Assembly: GCA_030770545.1 (NCBI GenBank)
Contig: CM061100.1
Location: forward strand, 2,549,501-2,613,500
Length of the DNA: 64,000 nucleotides
DNA from: Macropodus opercularis
Taxonomy: Eukaryota > Chordata > Actinopteri > Anabantiformes > Osphronemidae
Direction of reading: 5' to 3'
The number at the start of each line of letters is the position of its first letter. Position 1 is the stretch's first letter. Positions 61,348-64,000 of the stretch are shown in pieces. The notes beneath the pieces were generated by a model that was not told the origin of the DNA, searched no databases, and saw only the letters and a list, made by a program, of their open reading frames with translations. The position numbers and the translations under genes are program-made.

Positions 61348-64000
61348 AACCTACAGGGTGTAGAGCTATTGCAATAGCGCAGTTAATACTCATTACTCTT
61401 AATGGAGAGTAATTGTGGGCCTGTGATGGCCTATTAGTGTCTAGAATGTGCATTTCACTTCTTGTCACTTGAGCTGAATTATTTTAATGAGGCTGGCAGG
61501 TGGTGAGTACGGGCTGGCTTTGCTAGATCCCTTTTAAGGTGAATGTGTTTCTATCACTGAGGTGAAATGACCTATGGACGGTGTAATTCAAGCTTTGGCC
61601 TCAGGAAAGTCAGTATGTAGTGAGAATAAAGCGTAACGGCATAATGCGGGGCTGCTGGGACAATCCTGCGGTTCAGGTAATGGGATCCTCACACCACGCC
61701 TGTTGCGGACGTGGAAAATGAGTTTTTGAGGGAGTCATTACAACAGGAGCTGCTCTGTTTTGCCTTCATGCATGGCAGAGATGACACCCAAAAAGGGAGT
61801 GGTGATGGCGTTTTTGTCCTTCCTCCCCTCCGTCTCGCTCCCATTTCATATTACAGGAGAAATATGAGCGCACCGCTTGTGTGAAGGGTCGTCCGTGGCA
61901 GCTTTGACAGCCAATTTAGTCCTGCAAACCTTCCCCTCCAGCGCTGAGGGTTAGAGCTGTCACACACGCGTTCACATTGAAAAGCCCTTTCTCCTCATTT
62001 TTTGTTATTAAACCACATGGCCCATCCTTTTCCATCTGCTTTAGTCTTGTCTTAATTACTAGAATTCTGCATCGTGTGCAGTATAATGGATTAATTTGTT
62101 GCTTTTGTGTCACCGCTGCCCCTTTGCTGAAATGTTATTGTTTGTACGCAAACGTGTAGGACGCTACAGTGTGTCTGAAACTGATGAAGGGGAAGCGATA
62201 TGTAAAAGGCCCCAACGGCTGGCAGTCAAGTGCATTTTGCCTGTGCCTGACTTTGACTTTGTTGAAGGGCAAGCTGCTGTAGAGCTACTGGCGTGAAACA
62301 CATGACCAGCACAAATGCTTTATCTCTGTGCAGATGTTCAAATTATCCTGCGATGAACCTAATGGGCATAATTGTACTCGCTTGTGGGGAACGCACGTTT
62401 AGATTTGGATGCCAAAAACTGGATGTACAGCTTAATGGTTAACGTCTTTACATGAGGACTGCAGGATGCGTCATGTTTGTCTGGCTGAACATAAACACTG
62501 GCATTTGGGGAAACAACTGGTCTCGGTTAATCAAATTCAAAAACGGACATGAAATTGTTTTAAATGAACTGTCTTTGAATTGAAACAGCGTCTGCTCTTG
62601 TCAATGATACTTAGTGTAGGTTTTCTCCATTCCCCACATGGAGAAGCTGCATAAACATGACAAATGAGGTGCAGGTATTGCCTCAGGTGGCGACAATCAT
62701 GCATTGAAAGTACAAGTGACTGATTTAGAGACAAATTAATTTCAGGCTGATGCCTGGTAGCGCATTGACATATGATCATAAGTTTATCGCGTTGCTCCAC
62801 AGCAGGGTGTTTGTCTCCACTTCAGCCACGGTAAATCAAAGCCAGTCCTTGGATGACCTTCAGTGTGTGACTAAGGGGTCTTCATCTTGCGTGAAGGTTC
62901 ATTCAACATTAACATGAAGCATTGTTGGTCAGAAGGAGCACGCCGGCCAGTCCAGAAAAGAACAAGTCTCATCGTACTGTCGCTCACCTTTCCAGGTATG
63001 TTTGAAAGTCCATGCCATACACGAACGATGGCAGTGTCCAAATCATTTATGACCTGAAGTTGACACGCCATGAAATTCACAGGCTACGTTGTAGTGCCAG
63101 CGGTAGGGCAGTAAATACACTGGTCGACCTTTTTTCTTTTTCCCTGTAACTTAGACCTGCATTAAATACAGGAGCCTTTTTGTTAGGCCTGCTATTTACC
63201 CGATGGCTCCCTTGGACTTTGTGCGTCAAGTTTGTCTTGTAAACCTTGCTGTGCTTTTACATGTTTGGAAGGAAAAACGAACCTATCGGCCGACAAACAA
63301 ACGCGACTTTCAGCCTCCGACAACAAGCAGCTATTTACCTGAACTCAGTGAACGAATTCAATAGACTAAGTTCTAAGGATTAGCAGCATTTATATGATAA
63401 TTCAGTGTATATCCTGTTGCGATTAAAATACAGGTTTGCCCTTACCTGCTTCCTTGGCAGAATGTATGAACACACAACAAAAGTATAGCTTTACAATAAA
63501 ACGATCTCAAAAACTAGGTCACCGCATTGTTCAGTGGCGTATGAATAAACTGACATGTAGTAAATCAGGATGGTTCAGTGGAACACGGTGCTACACCCAT
63601 AATGTCCAGTGACTCTGCAACCCCTCGAATGCCACACAAAGGAAGGTAGAGCACATATTTAATAAGCATTCATTAAACCAGATTTGTTGTTGTCATCTCA
63701 AATGTTCATTATCTGCAGCGCAATGAAATAAAAACTGTCTCCTGTCAGTGTTGCTCAAAGTCATTCTGGCTCCGACGCAAACAAATGTCCCTGTTATTGT
63801 TTGGAGAAATTGCTTGAATCCAAAAGCACAGCAGCCACATATTCAAATTAGCTCCAACAATAACCACCCACACATGTCTGAACTGTAGCTCCAAGGACCG
63901 CCAGAGAAGGAGAGGAAATCTAAATGCATTCTTTGTGTATTTCTGAAATCATATTCTTTTAGATTATAATTGCTGCTGTGAAGGAAAACAGAGCCTGTGC

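Larger units (their letters stand above)
52400..64000. other. Downstream intergenic region, no gene recognised
   Basis: No coding exon or RNA gene is recognised in about 11.6 kb. Open frames are short and without family features (longest about 134 codons, 55697-56101 minus). In human the next gene after ARHGEF28 is ENC1, far away, so this is probably the start of a gene desert. Several segments of balanced composition with homeodomain-like cores (for example 57440-57690) are candidate conserved elements. Confidence 0.55.

Overview
The window is nuclear DNA of a ray-finned fish, most likely a percomorph teleost. The genes are split by short GT-AG introns. A decayed Tc1-like transposon with a TA target duplication, a tRNA-derived SINE remnant and CA/TG microsatellites are typical of teleost DNA. 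No bacterial, phage, CRISPR or viral gene was found.

Four protein-coding genes are recognisable: foxd1 (minus, about 11.0-12.8 kb), btf3 (plus, 16.5-20.2 kb), ankra2 (minus, 21.3-23.6 kb) and arhgef28 (plus, 25.7-52.4 kb). Order and orientation match the human 5q13 block FOXD1-BTF3-ANKRA2-(UTP15)-ARHGEF28, which supports each assignment and the choice between paralogues. No UTP15 exon was seen between ankra2 and arhgef28.

Layout: 1-10.9 kb is non-coding flank holding one 490-bp Tc1-like remnant. 10.9-12.8 kb is the single-exon forkhead gene foxd1 with a TATA box. 12.85-16.4 kb is AT-rich intergenic DNA with candidate regulatory blocks and a CTCF-like site. btf3 and ankra2 then lie tail to tail. 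The roughly 1.7-kb gap between the ankra2 and arhgef28 promoters holds two adjacent CTCF-like sites. arhgef28 has 34 coding exons that join in frame to about 1,717 codons. From 52.4 kb to the end no gene was found; this is probably regulatory or intergenic DNA toward the next gene, which in human is ENC1.

The four genes are not one pathway. foxd1 is a developmental transcription factor. btf3 is the beta subunit of the nascent polypeptide-associated complex at the ribosome. ankra2 is an ankyrin-repeat adaptor. arhgef28 is a RhoA exchange factor (p190RhoGEF/RGNEF) linked to focal adhesion kinase and neurofilament mRNA. What they share is an old conserved neighbourhood. The points most worth a second look are a probable GC-AG intron inside arhgef28, perfect CTCF-consensus sites, the missing utp15, and a btf3 start codon that opens its exon directly after the splice site. 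I found no convincing undescribed system.
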